From: Saccharothrix sp. NRRL B-16314
GTDB lineage: Bacteria; Actinomycetota; Actinomycetes; Mycobacteriales; Pseudonocardiaceae
Direction of reading: 5' to 3'
Assembly: GCF_000716595.1 (NCBI RefSeq)
Contig: NZ_JNXC01000027.1
Location: 36,866-100,865, forward strand
DNA: 64,000 nucleotides
Every line of letters starts with the position of its first letter. Positions within the stretch are counted from its first letter, which is position 1. Both the position numbers and the translations under genes were made by a program. Shown one piece after another: positions 51,675-61,060 of the stretch. The notes under the pieces were generated by a model that searched no databases, was not told where the DNA came from, and saw only the letters and a list, made by a program, of their open reading frames with translations.

Positions 51675-53099
51675 GTGTTCAAGAATCCCGACGAGGTCCT
51701 GAAGTTCATCTCCGACGAGGGCGTGAAGTTCGTAGACGTCCGCTTCAGCGACCTGCCCGGCGTGATGCAGCACTTCACGCTCCCCGCCTCTGCGTTCGAC
51801 GCGGACGCCATCGCCGAGGGCCTCGCGTTCGACGGCTCCTCGGTCCGCGGCTTCCAGTCGATCCACGAGTCGGACATGCTGCTGCTGCCCGACCTGTTCA
51901 CCGCGCGCCTCGACCCGTTCCGGATCGAGAAGACGCTGTGCATCAACTTCTTCGTGCACGACCCGTTCACGCGTGAGGCGTACAGCCGCGACCCGCGCAA
52001 CATCGCCCGCAAGGCCGAGCAGTACATCAGCGAGTCGGGCATCGCGGACACCGCGTACTTCGGCGCCGAGGCCGAGTTCTACATCTTCGACTCGATCCGC
52101 TTCGACACGACCGCGAACTCCTCCTTCCACGAGATCGACGCGATCTCCGGCGCCTGGAACACCGGGCGTGACGAAGAGGGCGGCAACCGCGGCTACAAGG
52201 TCAAGTACAAGGGCGGCTACTTCCCCGTCACGCCGACCGACCACTACGCGGACCTGCGCGACAAGATGGTCCTCAACATGCAGGACCAGGGCTTCACCGT
52301 CGAGCGCGCGCACCACGAGGTGGGCACCGGCGGCCAGGCCGAGATCAACTACAAGTTCAACACGCTGCTGCACGCCGCGGACGACTTGATGCTGTTCAAG
52401 TACATCGTCAAGAACACCGCGTGGCAGGCCGGCAAGACCGTCACGTTCATGCCGAAGCCGCTGTTCGGCGACAACGGCTCGGGCATGCACACGCACCAGT
52501 CGCTGTGGAAGGACGGCCAGCCGCTGTTCCACGACGAGTCCGGTTACGCGGGCCTGTCGGACATGGCGCGGCACTACATCGGCGGCATCCTGCACCACGC
52601 GCCGTCGCTGCTGGCGTTCACCAACCCGACGGTGAACTCCTACCACCGCCTGGTGCCGGGCTACGAGGCCCCCGTGTCGCTGGTCTACTCCCAGCGCAAC
52701 CGGTCGGCTTGCGTGCGCATCCCGATCACCGGCAACAACCCGAAGGCCAAGCGCATCGAGTTCCGCTGCCCCGACTCGTCGGGCAACCCGTACCTCGCCT
52801 TCTCGGCGATGGTCATGGCGGGCCTCGACGGCGTGAAGAACAAGATCGAGCCGGCGGCCCCGATCGACAAGGACCTCTACGAGCTGCCGCCCGAGGAGGC
52901 CCGCGACGTCAAGCAGGTGCCGGCCACCCTCGACGCGGTGCTGGACAACCTCGAAGCGGACCACGAGTTCCTGCTCGAGGGCGGCGTCTTCACGCCGGAC
53001 GTCATCGACACCTGGATCTCGTTCAAGCGCGAGCAGGAGATCGACCCCCTGCGCCTGCGCCCGAACCCGTACGAGTTCGCGCTCTACTACGACGTGTGA
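51675..53099 (+). CDS. glnA: type I glutamine synthetase
   Basis: 474 residues, the usual GSI-beta length. The N-terminal beta-grasp ([18 protein letters not shown]) is followed by the latch [15 protein letters not shown], the ATP-site [10 protein letters not shown], the metal/glutamate site [12 protein letters not shown] and [12 protein letters not shown], and the flap region. The adenylylation loop has Tyr402 in [11 protein letters not shown], the target of GlnE encoded 4 kb downstream. The GTG at 51675 lies in GAGTCGACGAGG context. It makes glutamine from glutamate, ammonia and ATP and forms dodecamers. Upstream GlnR-type box; strong terminator downstream. Confidence 0.97.
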   Translation: MFKNPDEVLKFISDEGVKFVDVRFSDLPGVMQHFTLPASAFDADAIAEGLAFDGSSVRGFQSIHESDMLLLPDLFTARLDPFRIEKTLCINFFVHDPFTREAYSRDPRNIARKAEQYISESGIADTAYFGAEAEFYIFDSIRFDTTANSSFHEIDAISGAWNTGRDEEGGNRGYKVKYKGGYFPVTPTDHYADLRDKMVLNMQDQGFTVERAHHEVGTGGQAEINYKFNTLLHAADDLMLFKYIVKNTAWQAGKTVTFMPKPLFGDNGSGMHTHQSLWKDGQPLFHDESGYAGLSDMARHYIGGILHHAPSLLAFTNPTVNSYHRLVPGYEAPVSLVYSQRNRSACVRIPITGNNPKAKRIEFRCPDSSGNPYLAFSAMVMAGLDGVKNKIEPAAPIDKDLYELPPEEARDVKQVPATLDAVLDNLEADHEFLLEGGVFTPDVIDTWISFKREQEIDPLRLRPNPYEFALYYDV

Positions 53100-53157
53100 T
53101 CGACGCGGGGCTCTGACCAGCAGTTCCACCGGTTGAAGCCCCACCCAGATCCTCCAC

Positions 53158-53203
53158 AGGCCGAAGGCCGGGTGACTGCCACAGTCACCCGGCCTTCGGC
53201 CTT
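53158..53203 (+). terminator. glnA terminator
   Basis: AGGCCGAAGGCCGGGTGACT pairs perfectly with its complement around GCCAC, followed by TTTC; a 20-bp stem. Confidence 0.9.
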
Positions 53204-53383
53204 TCGAGCTCCCCGCCGTTCATTGCACCGGTCGGCCGACAATTCGCCGAATTAATTCCTGCGGTGGTTCCCGCGAATTCACCATCTCACGCACAGAACC
53301 CTCATGGCGACGCCACAGGTCCGGCTACCTAACAACTCGATCACCCGGGCACCGTTCGACCGCCCGTGCGGAAGGCTGGACGG

Positions 53384-54193
53384 GTGCTGCTGGACATCCT
53401 CACGAACGTCATCGCGAACGTCGTCTTCTGGATCGGACTCGGCGTCACGGCCGCGGCGGTGGTGCGCGTGGCCCAGCGGCGCTTCCGGCGGTTCTTCGGG
53501 CTGGACGCCAACCAGCAGCTCGCGGCGTGCCTGTCGAACCTGTGGACGACCGCCACCAGCACCAGGCCTCGCGGGTACTCGGTGTCGCTGCACGAGCTGC
53601 GCGCCTCGGAGGCGATCACCCGGCTGTTCGGCTCGGCCTCCTTCCGCCTCCCCGACGTGGTCCGCGGTCTGGTCGACGCGATCTACCTGGGCGGTCACCG
53701 GTACGACTTCCGCACCGCGGTGAGCCCGGCTCCGACCGACGACCCGAAGAACTTCCCCGAACTGGCCGGCAACCTGATCGTGGTCGGCGCGGCGGCGCGC
53801 AACCGCGTCCGACGGCTCTACCTGGACGAGAACCTGCTGAGCCTGCGCATCTCCAACGAACTGCCCGACGCCGGCCCGCACCAGTCGCCACCCGACCAGC
53901 GGTACGTCGAGGTGTTGACCGGGGCCGACGTGGGACGGCGGGTCACCTCCGACTCGCTGGAACTCGCCGTGGTGGAGAAGGTGCGCGACACGGTGCGCGG
54001 CACGACGGTCGTGTTCTGCCTCGGCCGGCGCGGCGACACGACGTGGGCCGCTACCGAGTACCTGGCCCGGAACTGGCGGGCCTTGCAGCGCGAGTTCGGT
54101 GACGCGCCGTTCGCGCTGTGCCTCGGCTTCCGCGAAGTGGGCTACGGCTACGACTACCACCCACCGCGACGCCTGCTCGCCCTCCGCACCTAG
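53384..54193 (+). CDS. membrane-anchored protein of unknown function
   Basis: 269 residues. One N-terminal helix (LLDILTNVIANVVFWIGLGV, about residues 2-21) is followed by a basic stretch (RVAQRRFRRFFGLD). The soluble remainder has two similar alpha/beta halves, including PRGYSVSLHELRASEAITRL and GTTVVFCLGRRGDTTWAATE. The layout suggests a STALD/SLOG-like nucleotide-sensing domain, but motifs are not clear enough to assign it. The GTG at 53384 follows GGAAGG. Convergent, with a 4-bp overlap, to the DUF1232 gene. Confidence 0.6.
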   Translation: MLLDILTNVIANVVFWIGLGVTAAAVVRVAQRRFRRFFGLDANQQLAACLSNLWTTATSTRPRGYSVSLHELRASEAITRLFGSASFRLPDVVRGLVDAIYLGGHRYDFRTAVSPAPTDDPKNFPELAGNLIVVGAAARNRVRRLYLDENLLSLRISNELPDAGPHQSPPDQRYVEVLTGADVGRRVTSDSLELAVVEKVRDTVRGTTVVFCLGRRGDTTWAATEYLARNWRALQREFGDAPFALCLGFREVGYGYDYHPPRRLLALRT

Positions 54194-54585
54194 GAGGACG
54201 TCCCGGTCAGCCTGCGCACCACGGCCAGGCCGTCCGGCGTCCCCGGCCAGAGTTCCGCCACGACCTCGGGCCCGACGGCGCGCACCACGGAACGCAGCAC
54301 CCAGCTGACCAGGATCGCGTCGTCCGCGTACCCCAGCACGGGGATGAAGTCGGGAACGAGGTCGAACGGCAGGGCCAGGTAGGCCAGGAGCAGCCACAAG
54401 CGGACGCGGGCTGCGCGGGGGACGCGGTGGTCCCGGGCCAGGCGGGTGACCAGGCGCAGGACGTCCGGCAGCAGGCGGATAGCCAACGCGAGCGAGTTGC
54501 CGCGCGGCCGGATCAGGAACAGGCCGAGGAGCAGCACCGCCCAGAGGCCCAGCAGGCCCAGCGCGACACCGAGGAGGACGTCCAC
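54190..54585 (-). CDS. YkvA/DUF1232 family membrane protein
   Basis: 131 residues. After a hydrophobic start (residues 3-25), the DUF1232 core RARVRLWLLLAYLALPFDLV plus PDFIPVLGYADDAILVSWVL is unmistakable. It is adjacent, with no gap, to the upstream anchored-protein gene, so they are co-expressed. The family is widespread and uncharacterised. Confidence 0.88.
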   Translation of the reverse strand: MDVLLGVALGLLGLWAVLLLGLFLIRPRGNSLALAIRLLPDVLRLVTRLARDHRVPRAARVRLWLLLAYLALPFDLVPDFIPVLGYADDAILVSWVLRSVVRAVGPEVVAELWPGTPDGLAVVRRLTGTSS

Positions 54586-55248
54586 CTACTTCGGGATCGG
54601 GACGCCGGTCACGGTCACCGCACCACCGGTGGGCGCCAGCTGACCGATGATCCCCGCGAACGTCAGCGAGAACGTCGTGCCGGACGCGCTCGCCTTCTGG
54701 TCGAACACCACGAAACCGTTGATCGCCGAGTTCTTCGCGATCGACGCCGGCCACCTGCTGGTCGACAGGGACGCGGCGTAGTTGCGCTCCGCGTCGTCGA
54801 CCGCCGAGATCGACGCCACCGGCAGGTCCATCTTCGAAGTGCTGGCGTTGATCGCGGTGACGAACACCTTCAGCCGGCCGCCCTCGTTCTCGACCTTGGT
54901 GACCTCGACGGTCAGCAGCCCGCGCGCCTGCTTCCACGACCCGTCGGCGACCTTGGCCTCCGCGCTGGGCTGTGCTCCGGCCTCCGCGGTGGACGACGGG
55001 TCCGACCCCACCGCGCCGTCCAAGCCGGCGGAGTCACCCGAGGACGAGGACGTGGCCTCTGCCGGCGACGTCGTCGGGACCGTCGACCGGGTTTCGCGCA
55101 GGCTGACGCTCAACGCGCCGACACCGATCGTGCCCGCGGTCACCGCCTGGATCACCCCGAGCAGCACGAGCACGCCCAGCATGACCAAGCCGATCTTCAG
55201 GAACGCGCTGCTGCTCTTCTTGCGGTGGGTCTGGTTCTCGTCGTCCAT
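54586..55248 (-). CDS. anchored extracytoplasmic protein (DUF4352-like)
   Basis: 220 residues. A short basic cytoplasmic tail, a transmembrane helix (about 17-45) and a Ser/Thr/Ala/Glu-rich linker (about 55-100) are followed by a beta-rich domain: LLTVEVTKVENEGGRLKVFV, then ISAVDDAERNYAASLS and INGFVVFDQK. This resembles DUF4352/TelA-type immunoglobulin-like modules. The ATG at 55248 has GAAGGACG. First gene of a pair with DUF1232. Confidence 0.72.
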   Translation of the reverse strand: MDDENQTHRKKSSSAFLKIGLVMLGVLVLLGVIQAVTAGTIGVGALSVSLRETRSTVPTTSPAEATSSSSGDSAGLDGAVGSDPSSTAEAGAQPSAEAKVADGSWKQARGLLTVEVTKVENEGGRLKVFVTAINASTSKMDLPVASISAVDDAERNYAASLSTSRWPASIAKNSAINGFVVFDQKASASGTTFSLTFAGIIGQLAPTGGAVTVTGVPIPK

Positions 55249-55437
55249 GACGTCCTTCGTCCGGGCGCACGCGTGCGAACGGGGATCTCCCCCATTAGTG
55301 TCGACAGTCTCGACATACGGAACACCAATAGTCAATGCACAGGGGCCTTGGATCGACCCTCCGTAGCCCCCTGTGAACACCGCGTCGACACCAGGGCTGC
55401 CCATCCCCCGGTCGTGGGCTCCGGTTAGGGTCACGCC

Positions 55438-55653
55438 GTGTCTGATGACGTCGTGAACTCCGCCCAGGTGCTGTCCACCAACATCTTCGACTCCGCCGCC
55501 GAGGCGATCGAGGCGATCGGCGCCGCCGACGTGCTCGGTCTCGGCGTCCGGGTGTCGAACCGCCTCGTCCAGGACGAGGAATCCGACGACACGCTCGTCG
55601 AGGAGTGGATCGTCGAACTGCTCACCTCGGTCCCGACCGTCGACGAGGAGTGA
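55438..55653 (+). CDS. small acidic protein
   Basis: 71 residues, helical and acidic: STNIFDSAAEAIEAIGAADV, then QDEESDDTLVEEWIVELLTS. No ribosome site is evident before the GTG, so it may be leaderless. A GC hairpin follows the stop. No family recognised. Confidence 0.55.
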   Translation: MSDDVVNSAQVLSTNIFDSAAEAIEAIGAADVLGLGVRVSNRLVQDEESDDTLVEEWIVELLTSVPTVDEE

Positions 55654-55662
55654 GACCGCCGA

Positions 55663-55690
55663 GGGGCCCTCGTCCTCGACGGGGGCCCTT
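55663..55690. terminator. GC-rich hairpin between convergent genes
   Basis: GGGGCCC and GGGGGCCC arms around CGTCCTCGA, followed by TT, lie 10 bp past one stop and 10 bp before the other. Confidence 0.5.
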
Positions 55691-55698
55691 CAGCAACG

Positions 55699-56628
55699 TC
55701 ACACCGTGAGCACGACCTTGCCCCGCACGTGCTTGCCCTCCAGCAGCCGGTGCGCCTCCGCGGCCAGCGCCAGCGGGAACGTCTGCTGCACCTCGACCTT
55801 CAACGCCCCCGAGCCCGCCTGCCCGGCCAGCCAGTCCAGGTCCGCGGCCACCGGCTTGGCGTACGCGTAGCGCCCGCCAAGCTCCAGCACGTTCGTGTCC
55901 ACAATGGACACGATGCGGGCGGGGTCGCGCACCAGCGCGGGCGAGTCGTTGAGCGCCGCACCGCCGATGCAGTCGAACGCCACGTCGACCAGCCCGTCGC
56001 CGCCGACCAGCTCGGCCACGTTGTCCACCAACGCGTCCCCGTAGGCCACCGGCTCCGCACCGAGCGCCCGGAGGAACCCGTGGTTGCGCGGTGACGCGGT
56101 ACCGATGACCCGCGAGGCGCCCAAAATCCGCGCCACCTGCACGGCGAGGTGCCCGACTCCGCCGGCGGCGGCGTGCACGAGCACCGTGTCACCGGCGGAC
56201 ACCCCGACCTTCCGCAACGCCTGCAACGCCGTCAGCCCGGTCAACGCGAGCCCGCCCGCCTCCGCGAACGACAGGGACGGCGGTTTGTGCGCCAACCCGC
56301 GCTCGGTCGCCGCGACCAGCTCCGCGTACGTCCCGTGCTGGACGTGGTCCTTGCGCTGGTAGCCGAACACCTCGTCGCCCACCGCGAACCCGTCCACCGC
56401 GGGCCCGACGGCACGCACCACGCCCGCCACGTCCCAGCCCGGGATCAACGGGAAGTGGTGCGGCGTCGAACTCGCCGCGTACCCCATCCGCACCAGCCGG
56501 TCCACCGGGTTCACCCCCGCCGCCCGCACCTCGACCAGCACCTGGTCGAGGGCGATCGGCGGGTCCGGCAGCTCCCGCAGCACGAGGACGTCGGCATCTC
56601 CGAATCGGTCCTGCGCGATCGCTTTCAC
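55699..56628 (-). CDS. NADP-dependent quinone oxidoreductase-like alcohol dehydrogenase
   Basis: 309 residues of the zinc-free medium-chain dehydrogenase family. The GroES-like domain has GVNPVDRLVRMGY (about residues 37-49) and PGWDVAGVV. The Rossmann site is VLVHAAAGGVGHLAVQVA (about 148-165), with the A-x-GGVG NADP loop. No structural-zinc cysteines are present, as in QorA. It probably reduces quinones or enones with NADPH; the natural substrate is unknown. Confidence 0.9.
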   Translation of the reverse strand: MKAIAQDRFGDADVLVLRELPDPPIALDQVLVEVRAAGVNPVDRLVRMGYAASSTPHHFPLIPGWDVAGVVRAVGPAVDGFAVGDEVFGYQRKDHVQHGTYAELVAATERGLAHKPPSLSFAEAGGLALTGLTALQALRKVGVSAGDTVLVHAAAGGVGHLAVQVARILGASRVIGTASPRNHGFLRALGAEPVAYGDALVDNVAELVGGDGLVDVAFDCIGGAALNDSPALVRDPARIVSIVDTNVLELGGRYAYAKPVAADLDWLAGQAGSGALKVEVQQTFPLALAAEAHRLLEGKHVRGKVVLTV

Positions 56629-56640
56629 GAACTCCAGTGT

Positions 56641-59583
56641 TCAGGAACCGTAGAAGATGCGCTCGATCACGGCCCGCGCCCGCCGGGCCGTGCGCCGGTA
56701 GGAGTCCAGGAACTCACCCGGATCGGCGCCGTGCCCCAGGGCCGACGCCACCGCCGCCAGGTCGCGCCCGGTCGTGGGCAGCTGGTCACCGGCCTTGCCC
56801 CGGACCAGCACCACCGCGTTCCGCGCCTTGGTCGCCATCACCCACGCCTCGACCAGCGCGGACTCGTCCTCCGGCGCCATCAGGCCCGCTTCGGTCGCCG
56901 CACGCAGCCCGCGCACGGTCGACGGCGTCCGCAGTCCCGGCACCTCGAACGCGTGCTGCAACTGCAACAGCTGCACGGTCCACTCGACGTCCGCCAGCCC
57001 GCCGCGCCCCAGCTTGGTGTGCGTGGACGGGTCGGCGCCCCGCGGCAGCCGCTCGGCCTCCACGCGCGCCTTGATGCGCCGGATCTCCCGGACCGCCGCG
57101 GCGTCCAACCCCTGAGCCGGGTACCGCACCGGGTCGATCATCTCGATGAACCGCGCGCCCAGCTCCGCGTCACCCGCGATGAACCGCGCCCGCAGCAACG
57201 CCTGCGCCTCCCACAGCTCGGCCCACTGCGCGTAGTACGCCCGGTACGACTCCAGCGTGCGCACCAGCGGCCCCTGCCTGCCCTCGGGCCGCAGGTCGGT
57301 GTCCACCTGGAGCGGCGGGTCCTGGCTCGGCGCGCTGAGCAGCCGCCGCACCTCCTCCACCACGGACGACGCGTACCGGGCGGCGTTCGAGTCGGTCACG
57401 CCCGGCGCGGGCTCGCACACGAACATCACGTCGGCGTCCGAGCCGTACCCCAGCTCACGCCCGCCGAGCCGGCCCATGCCGATGACCGCGATCGACGCCG
57501 ACCGCTCACCGGACGCCCGCACCACCGCGTCCAACGCCGCCTGCAACACCGCCACCCACACCTCGGACAGCGACACGCACACCGTCCGCAGCGGCACAAG
57601 CCCCAGCAGGTCCGCCGACGCCACCCGCAGCAGCTCCTGGCGGCGCAACGACCGGGCGGCGGTGACCGCTCGCCCCAGGTCGGTGTACCGGGACACGGTG
57701 CTGCGCAGCGGGTTGCCGATGGCCATCGGGTCACCGCCGACCAGCGCACCGGTGTCGGCCAGCAGCCGCAGCACCTCCGGCGCCCGCACCAGCAGGTCCG
57801 GCACGAACTTCGACGTGCCCAGCAGCGCGGCCAGCCGGTCGACCACCGTGCCCTCGTCCCGCAGCAGCCGCAGGTACCAGGGCGTCTCGGCCAGCGCCTC
57901 GGACACCTTCCGGTAGGCCAGCAACCCGCGGTCCGGGTCCGGCGTAGCGGCGAACAGGTCAAGCAGCACCGGCAGCAGCGCCGTCTGGATCCGCGCCCGC
58001 CGGGAAACACCCCTGGTCAGCGCCTCGATGTGGGTCAACGCGCCGTCAGGTGCCGCATAACCCAACGCCGCCAACCGCGCCGCCGCCTGGGACGTCGTCA
58101 GCCGCAGAGCCTCCGTCGGCACGTTCGCCACGGCCTGCAACAACGGCCGGTAGAACAGCTTCTCGTGCAGCCTGCGCACCTGGTTCGCGCGCTTGCGGAA
58201 CTCGGCGAGCAGCACCTGGCTCTCCGACAGCCCGCCCTCGGCCTGCAACCCCGCCGCACGCGCCAACCACCGCAGCGCGCTCGCGTCCTCGTCCGCCGGG
58301 AACAGGTGCGTGCGCAACATCCGCTGCAACTGCAACCGGTGCTCCAGCGTGCGCAGGAAGCGGTAGGCGCGGCCGAAGTCGGCGGCGTCCGTGCGGCCCA
58401 CGTACCCGCCACGCCCCAACGCGGCCAACGCCTGCGTCGTCGTGGTGATCCGCAGCTCCTCGTCACCGCGCCCGTGGACGAGCTGGAGCAGCTGCACGGC
58501 GAACTCGACGTCCCGCAGCCCGCCGCGCCCCAGCTTCAGCTCCCGGTCGGTCAGGCCCGCCGGCACGTGGTCCTCGACCAGGCGGCGCATGGCCTGCACG
58601 TCGGGCACGAAGTTCTCCCGCTCGGCGGCCGTCCACACCAGCGGGCGGACCACGTCCATGTACCGCTGCCCCAGCTCCTCGTCACCGGCGACCGGCCGGG
58701 CCTTGAGCAGCGCCTGGAACTCCCACGTCCGCGCCCACCGCTGGTAGTACGCGGCGTGGCCGTCCAGCGTGCGCACCAGCGCGCCCGCCTTGCCCTCCGG
58801 CCGCAGCGCCGCGTCCACCTCGAAGCACGCCTGGCCCGCGACCTGCATGACCGTGCTGGCCAGCCGGGTCGCCACCGCGATGTCGCCCTCGCCGACGAAC
58901 ACCACGTCCACGTCGCTGACGTAGTTCAGCTCCCGCGCGCCGCACTTGCCCATCGCGATCACCGCGAGCCGGCACTCGCCCGCGCGCGGCACCTGCCGTT
59001 CGGCGACGTCCAGCGCGGCCCGCAACGCGGCCACCGCGAGGTCCGACAGCAGACCGGCGACCTCGTCGTAGCTGACGTACAGCTGGTCCGGCTCGACCAC
59101 GTGCGCCAGGTCCGCGGCGGCGATCCGGCACAGCAGCGCCCGGTACCCCAGCCGCAACTCGCGCACCGCGTCCGCGCCGGTCAGCCCTTCGACGGCGGCG
59201 ACGAGAGCGGGCGCGAACGCCTCCGCGTCCACCGGGTCGGCCACGGCCAGGTCCCGCCAGCGATCGGGGTTGGCGACCAGGAAGTCCGACAGCGCCGTGG
59301 ACGCGCCGAGCACCGCCAACAGCCGCCCGCGCAACGCCTCGCCGTCCCGCAACGCCTGGTCCAGCTCGGGCCACCGGTCGCCGAGCGCGGCACGCAGCCG
59401 GTCGACACCGAGCAACGCCAGGTCCGGGTCCGGGCTGCGGGACAACGCCACCAGGACCGGCTCGTTGCCCTCAGTGGGCCTTCGCCCCTCCCACCACCCC
59501 GCGGCACGCAGGTGGTCACCGCTGCGCGCCTCGGTGAGGCCGAACCGAGCGGGGGACGTCGGCAGTCGAGCTGGATCGGTCAT
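56641..59583 (-). CDS. glnE: bifunctional glutamine synthetase adenylyltransferase/adenylyl-removing enzyme
   Basis: 980 residues, full length. Two nucleotidyltransferase domains are visible: the N-terminal adenylyl-removing unit with RELNYVSDVDVVFVGEGD near residue 223, and the C-terminal adenylylating unit with RELGYGSDADVMFVCEP near residue 712. The paired GxDxD acidic sites chelate metal. Each is followed by a helical GlnD_UR_UTase-like domain (RGGLRDVEFAVQLLQLVHG and RGGLADVEWTVQLLQLQHA). It attaches or removes AMP on Tyr402 of GlnA encoded upstream, tuning nitrogen assimilation. GlnE is essential in M. tuberculosis. Confidence 0.96.
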   Translation of the reverse strand: MTDPARLPTSPARFGLTEARSGDHLRAAGWWEGRRPTEGNEPVLVALSRSPDPDLALLGVDRLRAALGDRWPELDQALRDGEALRGRLLAVLGASTALSDFLVANPDRWRDLAVADPVDAEAFAPALVAAVEGLTGADAVRELRLGYRALLCRIAAADLAHVVEPDQLYVSYDEVAGLLSDLAVAALRAALDVAERQVPRAGECRLAVIAMGKCGARELNYVSDVDVVFVGEGDIAVATRLASTVMQVAGQACFEVDAALRPEGKAGALVRTLDGHAAYYQRWARTWEFQALLKARPVAGDEELGQRYMDVVRPLVWTAAERENFVPDVQAMRRLVEDHVPAGLTDRELKLGRGGLRDVEFAVQLLQLVHGRGDEELRITTTTQALAALGRGGYVGRTDAADFGRAYRFLRTLEHRLQLQRMLRTHLFPADEDASALRWLARAAGLQAEGGLSESQVLLAEFRKRANQVRRLHEKLFYRPLLQAVANVPTEALRLTTSQAAARLAALGYAAPDGALTHIEALTRGVSRRARIQTALLPVLLDLFAATPDPDRGLLAYRKVSEALAETPWYLRLLRDEGTVVDRLAALLGTSKFVPDLLVRAPEVLRLLADTGALVGGDPMAIGNPLRSTVSRYTDLGRAVTAARSLRRQELLRVASADLLGLVPLRTVCVSLSEVWVAVLQAALDAVVRASGERSASIAVIGMGRLGGRELGYGSDADVMFVCEPAPGVTDSNAARYASSVVEEVRRLLSAPSQDPPLQVDTDLRPEGRQGPLVRTLESYRAYYAQWAELWEAQALLRARFIAGDAELGARFIEMIDPVRYPAQGLDAAAVREIRRIKARVEAERLPRGADPSTHTKLGRGGLADVEWTVQLLQLQHAFEVPGLRTPSTVRGLRAATEAGLMAPEDESALVEAWVMATKARNAVVLVRGKAGDQLPTTGRDLAAVASALGHGADPGEFLDSYRRTARRARAVIERIFYGS

Positions 59584-59622
59584 CGACGATCACCGTAGTC
59601 CGCCCGGACCGGGGACGGGACC

Positions 59623-59847
59623 TCAGCCAGCCACGATCAAGTAGATGCCGAACAACACTACGGTCACGCACGCCAGCAGGCAGGCCGCCGCAGCCGCCGT
59701 CGGCAGCGCGGTCGACGCCTGGCGCTCCTGCGCGGCCTCCCGCGCCGACAACGCCCGCAGCCCGCCGGAGAACAGCAGGACCAGCCCCAACACCACCGCG
59801 AGGCTGACCGCGAACACGGCGCCGAGCGCCAACCAGTCGATCTTCAC
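59623..59847 (-). CDS. small two-helix membrane protein coupled to Pit
   Basis: 74 residues with two transmembrane helices (about 5-30 and 50-72) separated by a charged loop (SAREAAQERQAST). The start overlaps the end of the phosphate transporter gene by 4 bp, so it is translated with it. Small partners of this type commonly follow actinobacterial pit genes. Function unknown. Confidence 0.78.
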   Translation of the reverse strand: MKIDWLALGAVFAVSLAVVLGLVLLFSGGLRALSAREAAQERQASTALPTAAAAACLLACVTVVLFGIYLIVAG

Positions 59848-60977
59848 AGCGCCACCTTGTGCGTCTCGGCCTGCGCCGCGATCTCGTCCACCACGTGCTC
59901 CGGCCGCACCGGCTCACGACGCGACAGCAACCAGATCGCCAGCGAGACACCCATCCCGACCACCGCCACGACCACCACACCCCACGTGCCGAGCGACGCG
60001 ATCCACCCCGCGAGCGCGCCGACCAGACCCGCCGCCGGGAGCGTGAGCCCCCACGCCGCCGCCATCCGCCCCGCCACGCCCCACCGCACGCCGTCCCGCT
60101 GCCGACCGAGGCCGGAGCCCATGATCCCGCCGGACGCGACGTGCGTGGTGGACAGCGCGAACCCCAGGTGCGAGGACGCCATGATCACGGTCGCCGCACT
60201 CGTCTGCGCGGCGAAACCCTGCGGCGCCTCGATCGTGGTCAGGCCCGTGCCCAGCGTCTTCGTGATGCGCCAACCGCCCAGGTAGGTGCCGAGCGCGATG
60301 GCGATCGCCGCGCTCAGGATCACCCACAGGGGAGGTTCCGCGCCGGGCGCGAGGGTGCCGGCGGTGATCAGCGTGAGCGTGATGATGCCCATCGTCTTCT
60401 GCGCGTCGTTCGTGCCGTGCGCCAGCGACATGAGCGCGGCCGACGCGATCTGGCCCGCCTTGAAACCCTTGTCCGTCACCGACTTCCGCGCCCGCTTCGT
60501 CAACCGGTACGTCAGGTAGGTGGCCAGCATCGCCACGATGCCCGCGACCAGCGGCGCGGCGATCGCCGGTGCCACGATCTTGTCCACGACCTTGGCGAAG
60601 TGCACCGCGTCCGCGCCCGCCGCGATCCAGGTGGCGCCGATGAGCCCGCCGAACAGGGCGTGCGACGAACTGGACGGCAACCCGACGTACCAGGTCACCA
60701 GGTTCCACATGATCGCGCCGATCAGGCCGCCGAACACGATGGCAGGCGTGATTCTGGCGTCGTCCACGAGACCGCCGGAGATCGTCTTGGCGACCTCCAC
60801 CGACAACAACGCGCCCACCAGGTTCAACACCGCGGAGAACGCGACGGCCGTGCGTGGCCGCAGGGCGCCGGTCGCGATGGACGTCGCCATCGAGTTCGCG
60901 GTGTCGTGGAAACCGTTGGTGAAGTCGAACACCAACGCGGTCACGACCACGATGATGACGAGGAGCGAGGCATCCAC
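59844..60977 (-). CDS. inorganic phosphate transporter, PiT family
   Basis: 377 residues with about ten helices. Both signature repeats are present: VFDFTNGFHDTANSMATSI (about 15-33) and SLAHGTNDAQKTMGIITLTL (about 188-207), each with the GxxD/GTND phosphate and cation site. It performs metal-phosphate:proton symport. GTTCA(T/C/G)C repeats lie upstream. Co-translated with a small membrane protein downstream. Confidence 0.95.
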   Translation of the reverse strand: MDASLLVIIVVVTALVFDFTNGFHDTANSMATSIATGALRPRTAVAFSAVLNLVGALLSVEVAKTISGGLVDDARITPAIVFGGLIGAIMWNLVTWYVGLPSSSSHALFGGLIGATWIAAGADAVHFAKVVDKIVAPAIAAPLVAGIVAMLATYLTYRLTKRARKSVTDKGFKAGQIASAALMSLAHGTNDAQKTMGIITLTLITAGTLAPGAEPPLWVILSAAIAIALGTYLGGWRITKTLGTGLTTIEAPQGFAAQTSAATVIMASSHLGFALSTTHVASGGIMGSGLGRQRDGVRWGVAGRMAAAWGLTLPAAGLVGALAGWIASLGTWGVVVVAVVGMGVSLAIWLLSRREPVRPEHVVDEIAAQAETHKVAL

Positions 60978-60989
60978 GCTGATTCCTCC

Positions 60990-61039
60990 GGCTGAACCGA
61001 CACAGTCGAAGGTGAACGCTACCTCTCCCGAAGATGAAC
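60990..61039 (-). promoter_or_regulatory. possible PHO box repeats upstream of the Pit gene
   Basis: On the minus strand GTTCATC, GTTCACC and GTTCAGC occur with 22- and 20-bp steps, ending 13 bp before the gene start. Actinomycete PhoP binds 11-nt direct repeats of GTTCACC type. The spacing is only partly regular. Confidence 0.45.
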
Positions 61040-61060
61040 GATCGTCTCAACAGACGTTCG

